Positions 1 to 12,351 of a DNA stretch of 64,000 nt are shown here, piece by piece. The position numbers were made by a program, and so were the translations under genes. The DNA comes from Cryptomeria japonica. Lineage: Eukaryota > Streptophyta > Pinopsida > Cupressales > Cupressaceae. Under the pieces are notes generated by a model. It did not search any database and was not told where the DNA came from. It saw only the letters and a list, made by a program, of their open reading frames with translations. The DNA is taken from contig NC_081414.1 in assembly GCF_030272615.1 (NCBI RefSeq), positions 820,939,896-821,003,895 on the forward strand, in the 5' to 3' direction. The stretch's first letter is position 1. Each line of letters begins with the position of its first letter.

Positions 1-68
1 ATGGAGGAGGAGCAGTGGAGGGCTTGGAGGAGGACTGCTAGGGCGCCGGTGGTGGGCACCCCAGGACA

Positions 69-278
69 CCACTGTGGTTACCCACAGTGGCGCTAGGCGC
101 CGCCCACTGTGGGTAAACACAATGGTGGGCCGAGTGCCCTTCCACTGTGGTTACCCACAGTGGGAGGCCCCCGAGCCGACCACTGTGGTTGCCCATAGTG
201 GCGGCCCCCGTGCCACCCACTATGGGTAGCCATAGTGGCGGCTCGAGCCGCGCCGCCCACTGTGTTTAAACACAGTGG
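69..278. repeat. Palindrome array a: six 22-bp inverted repeats
   Basis: Six near-perfect palindromes of the form CCACTGTG-N6-CACAGTGG lie at 69, 104, 142, 180, 217 and 257, spaced 35-40 bp apart by GC-rich spacers. Copies 2, 4 and 5 carry one or a few changes, some compensatory (CCACTATG with CATAGTGG at 217). The last has TTTAAA at its centre. Each could form a hairpin in RNA or single-stranded DNA. Confidence 0.9.
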
Positions 279-802
279 GTTCGGCCCAAAAACCCTCGAT
301 CAGACTTTTATTTTTTTAAATTAAAAAAATTCCTTTATTTATTTATTTTTGTTTAATATATATATGTTTATATATTTTAAATTTAAATATATATATACAT
401 ATATACATATATTACACTCTACAAGATATTTAAAATTAAAAAAAATATCATATTCGAATATTTACATGCCCATATGTTTATACAAAACATATATAAAATA
501 TAAATACATTATAACATAATAATCTAAAAATTAGACCTTTACATGCATATATATAATCATGTGTATATATATATATATATAATTCTTTTGTTTCCTAAAT
601 AATAGAATAACAACAAACCCTAAAATTTCTAACCTTATTATTATATATATTTTTACCCTCATTCTATATTTTCCTTTATATTTCAAACCTACCCTAACTT
701 GAACCGGGTTAGGGTTTTATGTTATTGTGCAGGGCCAAGGGAGGAGCGGCGAAGGGCTTGGAGGAGGACTGCTAGGGTGTCGGTGGTGGGCACCCCGGGA
801 CA

Positions 803-1012
803 CCACTGTGGTTACCCACAGTGGCGCCAGGCGCCACCCACTGTGGGTAAACACAATGGTGGCCCGGGTGCCCTTCCACTGTGGTTACCCACAGTGGGAG
901 GCCCCCGAGCCAACCACTGTGGTTGCCCACAATAGCGGCCCCCGTGCCGCCCACTATGGGTAGCCACAGTGGTGGCTCGAGCCATGCCGCCCACTGTGTT
1001 TAAACACAGTGG
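803..1012. repeat. Palindrome array b: second copy of the six-palindrome block
   Basis: This is the duplicate of the block at 69-278, again six units in the same order from CCACTGTG-GTTACC-CACAGTGG (803-824) to CCACTGTG-TTTAAA-CACAGTGG (991-1012). The unit near 930 has degraded (ACAATAGC). Confidence 0.9.
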
Positions 1013-1118
1013 GTTCGGCCCGAAAACCCTCGATCAGACTTTTATTTTTTTAAATTAAAAAAATTCCTTTATTTTATTTTTTTTGTTTAATATATATATG
1101 TTTATATATTTTAAATTT

Positions 1119-1242
<124 letters not shown>

Positions 1243-3973
1243 TGCATAAGATATCTAGGGCTGACTTCTCTATGCAAATATATATTATATATTTTTTTGA
1301 ACTTTTAAGAAGATTAATTAAAATTTTCAGATTTAAAACAATGTATTTTCTTTTTTTTTAAAGCCCATGTAGCTAAAATTAGAGATAGACTAATTAACTT
1401 TAGATTTATTTTCTGAAATTAAGTAAAATGACAGAATTAAATAAATTTAAGCAGCAACTGTATTAGACTAGAAATCATTGAAATAAATCTGAGAGATATG
1501 CATGTTAAATTTATTAAACCATGATATGTATTTGGAAATAAATAATTAGGACTAAATGCAAAATATTTCTTTTACTAACATGCAAGCTTTCTACTTTACT
1601 CATTTCCCATTATTTCAATATGCATAAGGAGATAAAATGAACCTTTATTTTCAAAACTAACATGCATACAACAAATATTATTTCATTAACTATAGGAAAC
1701 TTAATCCAAGATAAACATTTCATTTTTGCCACAAAATAATACTTAATAAAAATAATGCATTTCTTTAAAGTGTATTTAAAATACAATATAGCCAACAATA
1801 CAAATGGGTGAGATACCCAACTAGTCTCTCATTTCTATTAAATGAGGACTTTAAGTAAAATAGATACATTTTCCCCTTTTTGTTTTTAAAAGTAAATACA
1901 ACATATAGATTTTTATTTACATTTCTGTAACTGAAAAATATAGCATCCCTTTTCTTAATCTTTTTCTGCAAACCAAGTAAAAATAGCAACTCCTAGCTTG
2001 ATTTTTTTCTTTTCTTTCCAAGCAACCTGCAAATAAATCATAAGGCTTGACCATGGAGTGCTCACCTCCCATTCTAGGCTTACTAGAAGCCACCCCCGAG
2101 CTTGGGGAGCCAGGCCCTAGATAGGTTACACACTTGCAAACACAACAAGCAAGGGAAAAACACACAACAACACTTTCCCAACCAAGGCTACACTTCATCA
2201 CAAAATGTGATGATTTTACATGGGTAGTAGTGGACCAAATACCCTGAGGAGACTGTAAGAATGGTAGATCACAAAGCCACCTCATGGCAAACAAAGATAT
2301 ATCATAAGTTCATTAACCCCACATTCCTTATGACCCCAAGGCATTCCTGCCATACTTTCTCCCCTTATGACCCCCAAATTCACAAACCATGCCATGCAGC
2401 AAGGGTCACATATACACCCCTTGAGATCACTCTCATACTGAGAGCCTCTCATTCAAGGGTTGTCAAACTCCTATCACTCACAAGGCCATCCTACTCTCCC
2501 AAGAGTAAAAGGCCTTGGTTACTCCCAAATCACAGGAAATGCATAAATGAATAAAAGAAAGGTCGCATAATAATTTTTACAAAAGAAAATACAAGACAAC
2601 AACTTTTTCATTCAAACAATCTTTCCAACATAAACATGCAACTTTAAAAAAAATAAAAGAATGAGATGAACCAACCTTCAATCTGCCCAAAGCTTTGCTA
2701 GAACTAGTTTGAGGATGAGCAGCCCAAATCCACAAATCTTCCTTCTACAATTAGCCAAAATTCTTTCCCAAAGCTGTATTTTTCAAAATTGTATGATTTC
2801 AAAAAATGGAGAGTGGGTGATTACCCACAAAATCTCTTATCCTTGCCTAAGAAGACCTCAGTGAGAGTTCTCATAGGTTTCTAAAACTGAAAAAGGAAAA
2901 AGTAAGAAAAAGTGGAAAAAGGATATCTCATCAAAAAGGAAGGTTATCTAACCTAGATGGCACCTTCTAATTCCAATTTTCCCTCACCTTAGGAAACCCA
3001 CTTTTTGAGGTGACTAAACAGTCACATGGGAGTAGACACATGCCTAAAAACACTCCTAACCCATAGGTATACCTTATGGACTTTAGGAAACACCTTTAAA
3101 CTACCCCTAGGAGTCCATTTGACCCCTTATAAACCCATCTGAAGTTAAATTTCGGGTCAAACCTGTGTTGACCACTCCAAAGACTCTCTACCCAAGGAAA
3201 ATTTAGAACCACATTCAAATGTTTGAAAAATCTATGGTTGAAACAACTCCCTCCAAGAGACAAGTCAAAAATCAAGACATAAATCAACACATGTGTCAAG
3301 TGACACAATAAAATACATTACAAAATTACACATGAAATTTTTCTTTTGTTGGATTTACACAAATTAATAAATTCAATTTAACACACATGCATCATTTACT
3401 TTCACAAATAAAATATGATACATACGGGGTGTTGGCTCTCCAAATAGACAACCCCTAGTTTTACGAACGTACATAGGTCTAGGTTTGGTTCTCCATAATA
3501 TTTCTATGGTCACATGGATAATTTTCCTTACGCATCCCAATTACACATTAGTACTTCCACATAGCCTCATATAATATTTAAACACATGAATAAGAACACA
3601 TATCAAACACTCTGTATACAATTGACATTAAACAAAATCAATATATTTTGTATCAAAATAAATCCACATAAGTAATTATCATAATCCTCATAATTTTGAT
3701 CCATACATAAGACATGCACCCTATTTCTATCATCATAGTAAATTCCTACAAATCCAATAATGATATACATCATCACAAAGTTATCCTATTCTAGAATCAT
3801 ATAGAGTTCTATATCTATAATGCATAGAAATGAAGCATCAATATCTATCAATGTTATCTAAATCATGGAATCATATAATTTCTAAATCCATAATGCATAA
3901 AAATAAAGCATCCATAATAGTCTCAACATGAAAATCACTGAACTGCTAGGATGAGTCGGGGTAGGGCCTCACA

Positions 3974-3987
3974 CCCTCCCCCTCTAG
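3974..3987 (-). promoter_or_regulatory. G1 polypurine tract
   Basis: The plus strand reads CCCTCCCCCTCT directly beside the LTR end, so the minus strand has an AGAGGGGGAGGG tract immediately upstream of the 3' LTR. It serves as primer for plus-strand DNA synthesis. Confidence 0.8.
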
Positions 3988-4001
3988 GCATGAACTTCCT
4001 C

Positions 4002-5390
4002 CTAGAGTTCATAAAAAAGATGGGGGTACTGTGATCTCATACGTGTTGCATCCTCCCATGAAGTCGTAACCTCATCATAGCAATCCCACTGGACCCTAAC
4101 CTGGTCCAGCTCTTGACCTCGAAGGGCCAGCGTCCGGCATGCCAAAATGCGAATGGGCTCCAAAGCTAGCTGCCCATCTGACTCCACCTGCAAGGCATCC
4201 CAATATAAAATATGAGACTCATCATAGATATACTTCCTCAAAACTGATACATGAAACACATCATGGATGCATGACAGGCTAGGTGGCAATGCTAAATGGT
4301 AGGCAATCGGTCTTATCCTCTCAAGGATCTCAAATGGTCCTACAAAGCAAGATGCGAGCTTAGAACCCTTTCCGTAATGGATTGGACTCTTATGCGGCCA
4401 CACTCTCAAGAAGACTCTGTCTCCAACCAAGTAGCTACAATCTATCCTCTTCGCATCTACATACTTCTTCTGTCTATCATGTGCCTCTCTAAGACGCTGC
4501 CTAATCAAATCCACATGTTGCTCCATATCCCGAACTATCTCAGGACCAATAGTAACTCTGTCCTCTATGTGGTCCCAACTCAATGGTGTCCTACAAGGCC
4601 TACCGTATAATGCCTGATAGGGTGGCATCCCCAACAAAGTGTGATGCCCATTGTTATAGGCAAACTCCACTAAGGGAAGGTACTCTTCCCATCTGCTCTG
4701 ATGGTCCATGACGTACATGCAAAGCATATCCTCTAACACCTGGTTAACCCTCTCTATCTGACCATCCATTTCTGGATGATAGGCTGTACTGAAATTGAGC
4801 TTGGTGCCCATAGCTGCCTGTAATTCCCTCCAAAAGGAAGAAGTGAAGAGGGAATCCCTGTCAGAGATAATCTTGCGTGGAAACTCATGAAGTCTGACAA
4901 TGTCTCGCAAGAACACCTGTGCTAATGCTGGTGCTGTGAAGGTAGTCCGAACTGGTGAAAAGTGGGCCACTTTGGTCAACTTGTCAACTGTCACCAAGAT
5001 GGCATCATGGCGATGAGATGACATAGGGAGACCAATGATGAAATCCATGGATATAGTATCCCACTTCCACTCTGATATAGCATGAGACTGGAGCAACCCA
5101 CTTGGATGGTGGTGCTCCACCTTGACTCTCTGACACTCAAGGCATCGGGCTACTAACTCAACAATGAGCTGCCACATTCCTGGCCAATGATATAACTGTC
5201 TCAAGTCAGCATGCATCTTCTTAACTTTGGGATGTGCTGCATAAGGAGCTCTATGAGCCTCCGTGATAATAAACTCGTGCAATCCCCTAGAAGAAGGTAC
5301 ATAGATGCACCCCCTGTGGCGTAATAGTCCATCAGACTCCAAGGAATAATCCACATATTTCCCTTCTAGAGCATCCTGAGATCGTATCAC
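4002..5390 (-). pseudogene. G1 integrase with chromodomain-like C-terminus
   Basis: A 462-residue open stretch forms the last part of the Pol polyprotein. It has the HHCC zinc-binding N-terminus (H..H then CLEC), the DDE core (DFIIGLP, then ISDRDSLFTS, then YHPEMDGQIERVNQ), and the GPF/Y module (SCFVGPFEILERI). The end matches the chromovirus pattern, with VSVLRKYI followed by a segment that includes VRVQWDCYDEVTTSWEDA and resembles a chromodomain. It inserts the cDNA into the genome, and the tail is thought to guide targeting to heterochromatin. The part itself has no internal stop, but upstream stops and frameshifts disable the polyprotein. Confidence 0.9.
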
Positions 5391-6914
5391 CTGACAAACC
5401 TCTAAATACCATCCATCCTCTGGAAACTGCTACAATATCCGATCTCTCAAATCCATGCCCATAGATATGGTGTATACCTCATGACGTCTCCTACTCAAGG
5501 CATCTACAACTATGTTTTCTTTCCCTTTGATGTAGTGAATGTCAAAATCATACTCGCACAAGAACTCCATCCATCTCCTCTGACATGAATTAAGGTTCGG
5601 CTGAGTGAATATGTACTGAAGGCTCCGATGGTCTTAATGAAGCTCAAAATGATGACCCAAAAGGAAGTGTCTCCACCTCACAAGTGCATGCACTACTACT
5701 GCAAGCTCAAGGTCATGAGTAGGGTAGTTAAGCTCATGAGTCTTAAGTTTCCTAGACTCAAAAGCTATAGCCCTACCATCCTGCATAAGGACTGCTCCTA
5801 AACCCTCTAGGGAAGCATCTGTGCAAACCATGAAGTCAGCTGAGGGATCTGGTACTACAAGGATAGGTGTGCTAGTAAGTGCCTTTTTGAGTTCTTGAAA
5901 GGCCCTCTCGCACTTCTCTATCCACTCAAATTCTTCCCTTTACGCTAAAGAGAAGTAATAGGATGTGTGACTCTAGAGAATCCCTCAACAAAGCATCGGT
6001 AATAACCTGCTAAGCCTATGAAGCTCTTGACCTCTATCACACTGGTTCACACTGACCAATCCATAATAGCTTTGATCTTTGATGGGTCAACTAAGATCCC
6101 ATCACCAGAAATAACGTGCCCAAGGTACTTGACCTCTGAACAAAAGAAAGCACACTTTGACAAACTGCCATACAACTGATTGTCCCTCAAACACTGCAAA
6201 ACTTGTCTCAGGTGCTCCTCATGCTCCTCCTCATTCCGAGAATATATCAATATGTCATCGAGGAACACAATCAAAAAATGGTCAAGAAATGTGTGGAATA
6301 CCCCATTCATGAGGCTCATGAAAACAACTAGAGCATTTGTAAGACCGAATGGAACCACGGTGAACTCATAGTGGCCATATCTAGTGCGAAATGTTGTCTT
6401 TTGGATATCACTTTCCACTATTCTCAACTGATGGTATCCTGAATTCATATCAATTTTGGAAAATACTTTGGCACCCTAAAGTTGGTTGAATAAATCATTG
6501 ACCCTAGGCAAGGGATATCGGTTCTTGATGGTTACTTTGTTCAACTGATGATAATCCATGCCGAAGAGATCTGTCATTCTTCTTCATGAAGATGACTAGT
6601 GCACCCCAAGGGGATACGCTAGGACGTATGTGACCCTTCTCTAGGAGTTCCTCAAGCTGCATCTTAAGCTCATTAAGCTCATTTGTAGTCATCCTATAAG
6701 GTGCTCTTGAAACTGGCTCAGCTCTTGGTACAAGATCTATATGGAAGTCAATCTCTCTAAGGGGTGACATTCTAGGTAGCTCTAAAGGAAACACGTCTGA
6801 ATATCCCTTAAGGATAGGATGGTCATCAATCGATGTTTCCTTTTCATCCTATTCCTCTCTATCACTGATGGTGATGGCAAATAACTAACATCCCTTTCGC
6901 ATGCTCCGCTTAAG
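5391..6914 (-). pseudogene. G1 reverse transcriptase and RNase H (broken)
   Basis: The RT begins near 6794 with the conserved EKGHIRPSVSPWGA segment. A small deletion near 6560 shifts the frame; the next frame carries YHQLNKV, then NSGYHQLRI, then the catalytic FLDDILIYS box (F for the usual Y). The frame returns near 5940. RNase H follows at 5831-5634 with CTDASLEGLGAVL and the ESRKL..E..Y.THDLEL signature. In-frame stops include a TAG after NDLFNQL where the family has Gln, and a TGA in the linker near 6043. The enzyme copied element RNA into DNA; this copy is dead. Confidence 0.88.
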
Positions 6915-7433
6915 CTACATTGTGGAAATCATTTGAAGAGACACGGGTCTCTGAATCCCGGTGATTACTATGGGCAAACCATGATCATCCTCACACTTGA
7001 TCTTTTTCAAGTGGTAATCCATCTTGGCTCTGTGGGCATAAAGCCAGTCCATGATAAGTATGATGCCATATGATCCAAGTGGTGTAGCTCTAAGGTCTAC
7101 TAAAGTGGTGGTATTGCCAATCTGAAGCTGACATGCCCTAACCTCTGATTCCACTAACACTCTAGCTCCTGAAGCTAACTCCACTTCCCAACTGACACCT
7201 TGTCTAGTTGCCACTATCCCGCAACACTCCACAACCAATGGAGATATAAAGGAGTCATTAGCTCCTGAATCAAATAATATAGATACACTGCTACCTCTGA
7301 TCATACCTGCAGCCTTAATGATTGTGGCCTGGTGCTTTGCCTGGCGGTTTTCAACTGCTACGAAGACTCTATGGGACCTGCCCATATCTCCAACTATAGG
7401 CTCTGATGTTGCCATCCTTAGATTCCCTACCAT
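6915..7433 (-). pseudogene. G1 aspartic protease
   Basis: A 172-residue segment contains the retropepsin active site FDSGANDSFIS followed by the hydrophobic strand ending GIILIMDWL, as in chromovirus proteases. It lies between the zinc knuckle and the RT in the same frame as gag. A TAG (7434-7436) separates it from the knuckle. It would cleave Gag-Pol into mature proteins. Confidence 0.85.
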
Positions 7434-8744
7434 CTAACCCTGAGGACACTCTCTCGCCATGTGCCCCATGGCTCCACATGTGAAACAAGCACCACGTGCC
7501 TGAAACTGAATGCCCTGAGGCCTAGAGAAAGATTGTCCCCCTGTCCTGCTAGAACCATTGTACCCACCCCTGGAGGATTGTTGAGTCCTCGCCGGAGGTG
7601 TGTAAGGAACCTGAGATCGTTGATCTCACCTCTGACCCTGAGATTGCCACTGCTTGGGCTTTGCACCCTGCTAACTCTGCGGAGGCCTCTGCCTCTGGTT
7701 TTGCTGTGACTGTTGCAGAGGAGGGGGTTTGGAGAACCTTGGTGTGTGTCTGCTATTACCCTTCCAATGGGGTTTCTGAAACCCATATGTCTGGGGTATA
7801 GGGTTTTAGTTCTGGAACCGATCCCTTGTATCTTGTGGCTTGACCTAAATCTCCTCTGCTATTAAGGCCTTCTCCACAGCAACCCGAAGGCTCCCTGGAG
7901 CGGACATCCTCACTAGTCCTGCTATGTCAGCATTCAGCCCTCTGATAAAATGGTTGCTGAGAAGTTTCTCATCTTTCAAGTAGTCCACGTATGACAAGAG
8001 CTCAAAGAACTTGCTCTCGTACTGGGTCATTGAGAGACCCTTCTACTGGAGGTCATGGAACTCATCTATCCTACGCTATCTGTAATGCTCTGACAAGTAC
8101 CTCTTCCTGAACCTCTCTGCAAAAATCTCCCATGTGAGAGTATCAACAACTAAACCACACTTGTATTCCTCCTGTCTCCACCATGTGGAGGTCGTTCCTC
8201 TCAATAGGTGGACTGCTACACGTGCCTTTAGATTGCTCTCATAAGAGTGCAATGCAAAGCACCTATCAAGGCTCAAAATGCAAGCCTCAGCTTCTACCCC
8301 ATCGGTAGATCCCCCAAAAGATGGTGGCTGGAGATGCATAACCTCTTTGATTAGATCCCCTGGATCCTGATGTGATCTCTCATAATACACTGGCTCTGCT
8401 AATGGAGGTGGTCCTGGTAGGTGAACAGACTCAGGCTCATGCCCAACCTGACTCTCTACGGGATTAGGAGGTGGACTCCTACTCCGTTCCCTATCTGTCG
8501 ATCTATGGCTCCCTGAGTTCTGGTTTTCAACATGATGATCCTCTACTGGAAGCCTTTCCTGGACTATCCCTATCAGGTTCTGGAGTGCTTCTAAGATGTC
8601 TTGATTTGGGTCAACCGACCATTCGGGAGGAGCCTCTGGGTTCCTTTTTGGAACCGATTCCTTCCTATCGACTTCTTCGCGTGCCATGCTTTCACGCCTA
8701 GGACCTCTACCACGTCTGTGAGCTTGTTGCGTAGTCAGAGGCAT
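7434..8744 (-). pseudogene. G1 Gag with CCHC zinc knuckle
   Basis: The ATG at 8744 starts a charged, arginine-rich N-terminus (MPLTTQQAHRRGRG). The retrotransposon Gag core follows, including WWRQEEYKCG and FAERFRKRYL, then MTQYESKFFELLSYV and FIRGLNADI. It ends with a CCHC knuckle, CFTCGAMGHMAREC, near 7443-7484. Stops interrupt it at 8076-8078 (TAG) and near 8037 (TAG, after LQ); the region 7490-7840 is a low-complexity Gln/Pro/Arg-rich linker. Gag builds the virus-like particle and packages RNA. Confidence 0.85.
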
Positions 8745-8897
8745 CCTTATGAGAAAAATAAAAATAAAATAAAATAAATAAATAATTTTTCGGAGAAATA
8801 TTTAATTAATTAATAATAAATATAATAGAATAAAATTAATTAATTAACTAATTAAAGCGAAACGTAATGCAGAAAGATTCGTAGTGTTGGAAACCTT

Positions 8898-8909
8898 GCT
8901 CTAGTACCA
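8898..8909 (-). promoter_or_regulatory. G1 primer binding site
   Basis: The minus strand reads TGGTACTAGAGC three bases inside the 5' LTR, resembling the complement of the initiator tRNA-Met 3' end (usual element sequence TGGTATCAGAGC, here with changes). Confidence 0.75.
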
Positions 8910-9529
8910 AAATGTCATGCACAAACTTTTGGGCACGAATGGGATAAATTTTTTTTAAAAATAACAACCTAACAACATTAAATTTGCTAATATGAAATGC
9001 ACTAGCAAGTTTTGTCTTAATAATGTGTGACTTAACTCTACCACTAACTCAAGTAAGCGAAAATAATTTAAATGCGGAATACTAAAAGGATTATTTATTA
9101 TCTCATCAATTTTAATCAATAAATTAATTTAACCAAAAATCTCTAAATTAATTGACAAAGATAATATTAATCTCCAATAACCATTAATTGCTTTTAGGAA
9201 CTAAATAAATTAGTCCTAGCACTTAGATTATTAATACCTATATTTTATTTTAACAATAATTAAAATGTGGTTAACTAATTCAACTAAAGGGTCAATTAAA
9301 TCCATAATGTAAATTTCCCTATAAAATTTAGTCTAGAATAGCCTAAATTTAGGTGGACTAAATAATCCCCTAAAGTCAAAATATCTTATAAAGTCATTAT
9401 AATTTCCTAAACGATTACACTCTACAAGATATTTAAAATTAAAAAAAACATCATATTCAAATATTTACATGTCCATATGTTTATATAAAATATAAATACA
9501 TTATAACATAATAATCTAAAAATTAGACC

Positions 9530-9532
<3 letters not shown>

Positions 9533-9569
<37 letters not shown>
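9533..9569. repeat. (AC)n microsatellite
   Basis: About 18 AC units. The matching place in the left LTR (about 541-580) carries AT-type repeats instead. Confidence 0.95.
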
Positions 9570-9573
<4 letters not shown>

Positions 9574-9819
9574 ATTAATTCTTTTGTTTCCTAAATAATA
9601 GAATAACAACAAACCCTAAAATTTCTAACCTTATTATTATATTTTTTTTTTACCCTCATTCTATATTTTCCTTTATATTTCAAACCTACCCTAACCCAAA
9701 CTGGGTTAGGGTTTTATGTTATTGTGTAGGGCCGAGGGAGGAGTGGTGGCCATGGAGGAGGAGCGGAGGAGGGTTTGGAGGAGGACTGCTAGGGCATCGA
9801 TAGTGGGCACCCCGGGACA

Positions 9820-10030
9820 CCACTGTGGTTACCCACAGTGGTGGCCAGGCGCCGCCCACTGTGGGTAAACACAGTGGCAGGCCGGGTGCCCTTCCATTGT
9901 GGTTACCCATAGTGGGAGGCCCCTGAGCTGACCACTATGGTTTCCCATAGTGGTGACCCCCATGCCACCCACTGTGGGTAGCCACAGTAGCGGCTCAAGT
10001 TGCGTCGCCCACTATGTTTAAACACAGTGG
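9820..10030. repeat. Palindrome array c, single block in the right G1 LTR
   Basis: The same six-palindrome arrangement as at 69-278, from CCACTGTG-GTTACC-CACAGTGG at 9820-9841 to a last unit with TTTAAA at its centre, where CACTATG pairs with CACAGTG (one arm mutated). Confidence 0.9.
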
Positions 10031-10103
10031 GTTCGGCTTGAAAACCCTCAATCAGACTTTTTTTTTTAAATAAAAAAAATTCCTTTATTTATTTATTTAT
10101 TTT

Positions 10104-10108
<5 letters not shown>

Positions 10109-10136
<28 letters not shown>
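10109..10136. repeat. (AT)n microsatellite
   Basis: About 14 TA units, the short allele of the tract that reaches nearly 100 bp in the left LTR. Confidence 0.95.
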
Positions 10137-10810
10137 AGATGCATAAGATATCTAGGGCTGACTTCTCTATCCAAATATATATTATATTTTTTTTTGAACT
10201 TTTAAATAGATTAATTAAAATTTTCAGATTTAAAACAATGTATTTTCTTTTTTTTTAAAAGCCCATGTAGCTAAAATTAGAGATAGACTAATTAACTTTA
10301 GATTTATTTTCTGCAATTAAGTAAAATGACAAAATTAAATAAATTTAAGTAGCAACTATATTAGACTAGAAATCATTGAAATAAATCTGAGAGATATGCA
10401 TGTTAAATTTATTAAACCATGATATGTATTTGCAAATAAATAATTAGGACTAAATGCAAAAATTTTCTTTTACTAACATGCAAGCTTTCTACTTTACTCA
10501 TTTCCCATTATTTCAATATGCATAAGGAGATAAAATGAACCTTTATTTTCAAAACTAACATGCATACAACAAATATTATTTCATTAACTATAGGAAACTT
10601 AATCCAAGATAAACATTTCATTTTTGCCACAAAATAATACTTAATAAAAATAATGCATTTCTTTAAAGTGTATTTAAAATACAATATAGGCAACAATACA
10701 AATGGGTGAGATAACCAACTAGTCTCTCATTTCTATTAAATGTGGACTTTAAGTAAAATAGATACATTTTACCCTTTTTGTTTTTAAAAGTAAATACAAC
10801 ATATAGCTTT

Positions 10811-12351
10811 TGATAATTCTGATACTTAATGTAAAGTACAGATGCCAATAGCTAACAAGATGAGAGGGGGGGGTGAATCATACAAACTTAATCTTCCATA
10901 AAAACAACAGATTCAACCTTGGTAACTTATACTTCAGCAATATAACCAAAACTGCTAAACATGCAAACTCATATACACATAATGATCATAACACTCATAA
11001 CACTAGATTTAACGTGGAAACCCAAATAGGGAAAAACCACTGTGGGATTTCAGACCCACTAAGAAATATACTCTTCTAGAGTATGCTCGGTTAAAAGCAA
11101 ATCCTGTTAAAGATTACAAACACATTGCTAGATGTGACCCGGTTAAGGATTTCCCTCAGATTTGTTAGGATCTTCACTTTGTTAGAAGTGACCTTGTCAA
11201 AGGATTTCAAACACTCATTTGGAATGTTACCTTGCTAGAGGGTTTACAAATAAGACTGTTAAGTCCACTCAGTTAAGAGATTTTTTGTCACTTACAAAAT
11301 AACAGTAATAAAATCTATCTACAACTTCACATCTAAAAATGCTAAAGCAGATTCTTATTTGTTCAAAACAATCTAGTCATAGGACTTATCTTGTCCCTCT
11401 GCTAGGCTCTCTACTCTGTTATTCAAACATGTCTTCAAGCTTTGGTACTCGGTAATCACTATGTAGCATCCCTGTGCATACACTTGCCCACATACATTGT
11501 TTATCAACAATTCCTCATTTATAAACAATTGCTAACCGCTGAATCTCCTTGATCACATTTCCCATGTTCAATATTAGCCATCAGATCTTCAAACTTGACT
11601 AGGCTCAATGTATCCTTTAGATCTGAAAATGTTTTACCTTGTCTCGGGACTTGTAGTCCTTTCTTGGAACTTGCACAAGGTTATTGCAGTTCGATCTATG
11701 TTGTAGAACTTCCTGCCGATTTTCCTTTGCCATAGATCCTTAACAAACTTCATGCATGACATACTAATCATTTATATATCTCTAGCTAATCATTGTCCTT
11801 CATTAAATAATGCTTTTATCCATCCAATGTGCACTGTCATAACTTGATTGCAACCTGGTAAATACTAAACTTTACTCGGTAGACATTCCGCCTTCATTAA
11901 CCGATATCGATAACCGTAGGGTTTACCGACTAGGTTCCTTAGGGTTTACCAACTAGGTTCTTTGCTCAGTTGCATAGTATAGTATTAACCTTACAATCAA
12001 CAACATATGTAGGACATCAAAACAATATAAACATCATGATCTCATCATTGTCTAACTCGGTAATAGTTGCCCATTGAACAACTTATTCCTCCCTTTATTC
12101 ATCACATTCTTTCTGTGTCTTTTACTGACATCTTAATTCTCTTCTAATCAATCTTCTCAAGATATGGCAACATCATACTGAATCAGATAATCAATTTCTT
12201 GACATCAATGACAAAATAACGTTATAAAGATAGTTATCATCCTTATTCAGTTATATCAATAATCTTCAACAACCTTCTCAATATCCTTTATGAGTATCAA
12301 CAATCTCCTGATATTGAAATGCCAACAATCTTTCTTATTGTAATGCCAATA
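10811..12351 (-). mobile_element. Solo LTR of the Copia-A family
   Basis: This 1,541-bp segment is alignable end to end with the two Copia-A LTRs (30794-32316 and 37007-38528). It is absent at the orthologous position of the left G1 LTR (about 1893-1905). Perfect 5-bp duplications GCTTT flank it (10806-10810 and 12352-12356). It begins TGATAATTCT and ends ATGCCAATA (the expected CA end mutated to TA). No internal region remains, so LTR-LTR recombination removed it. Confidence 0.92.

Larger units (their letters stand above)
1..1060. repeat. 734-bp tandem duplication inside the left G1 LTR
   Basis: The GC-rich block and its downstream AT-rich run occur twice. For example, GGGCTTGGAGGAGGACTGCT is at 20 and 754, and AAAACCCTCGATCAGAC at about 290 and 1022. 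The offset is therefore 732-734 bp. The right LTR (9720-10060) has only one copy. Confidence 0.85.

Noticed and set aside
69-278. CRISPR-like array (22-bp palindromic repeat with 13-18-bp spacers)
   Set aside because: Spacers are similar between blocks and not unique, repeats vary, and the array lies inside a plant retrotransposon LTR without cas genes.
38-994. Open frames in the GC-rich block giving repeated HHCGYPQW / TVGNHSG peptides on both strands
   Set aside because: They are translations of the palindrome array in an LTR; the same peptide appears on both strands because the DNA is palindromic. Not genes.
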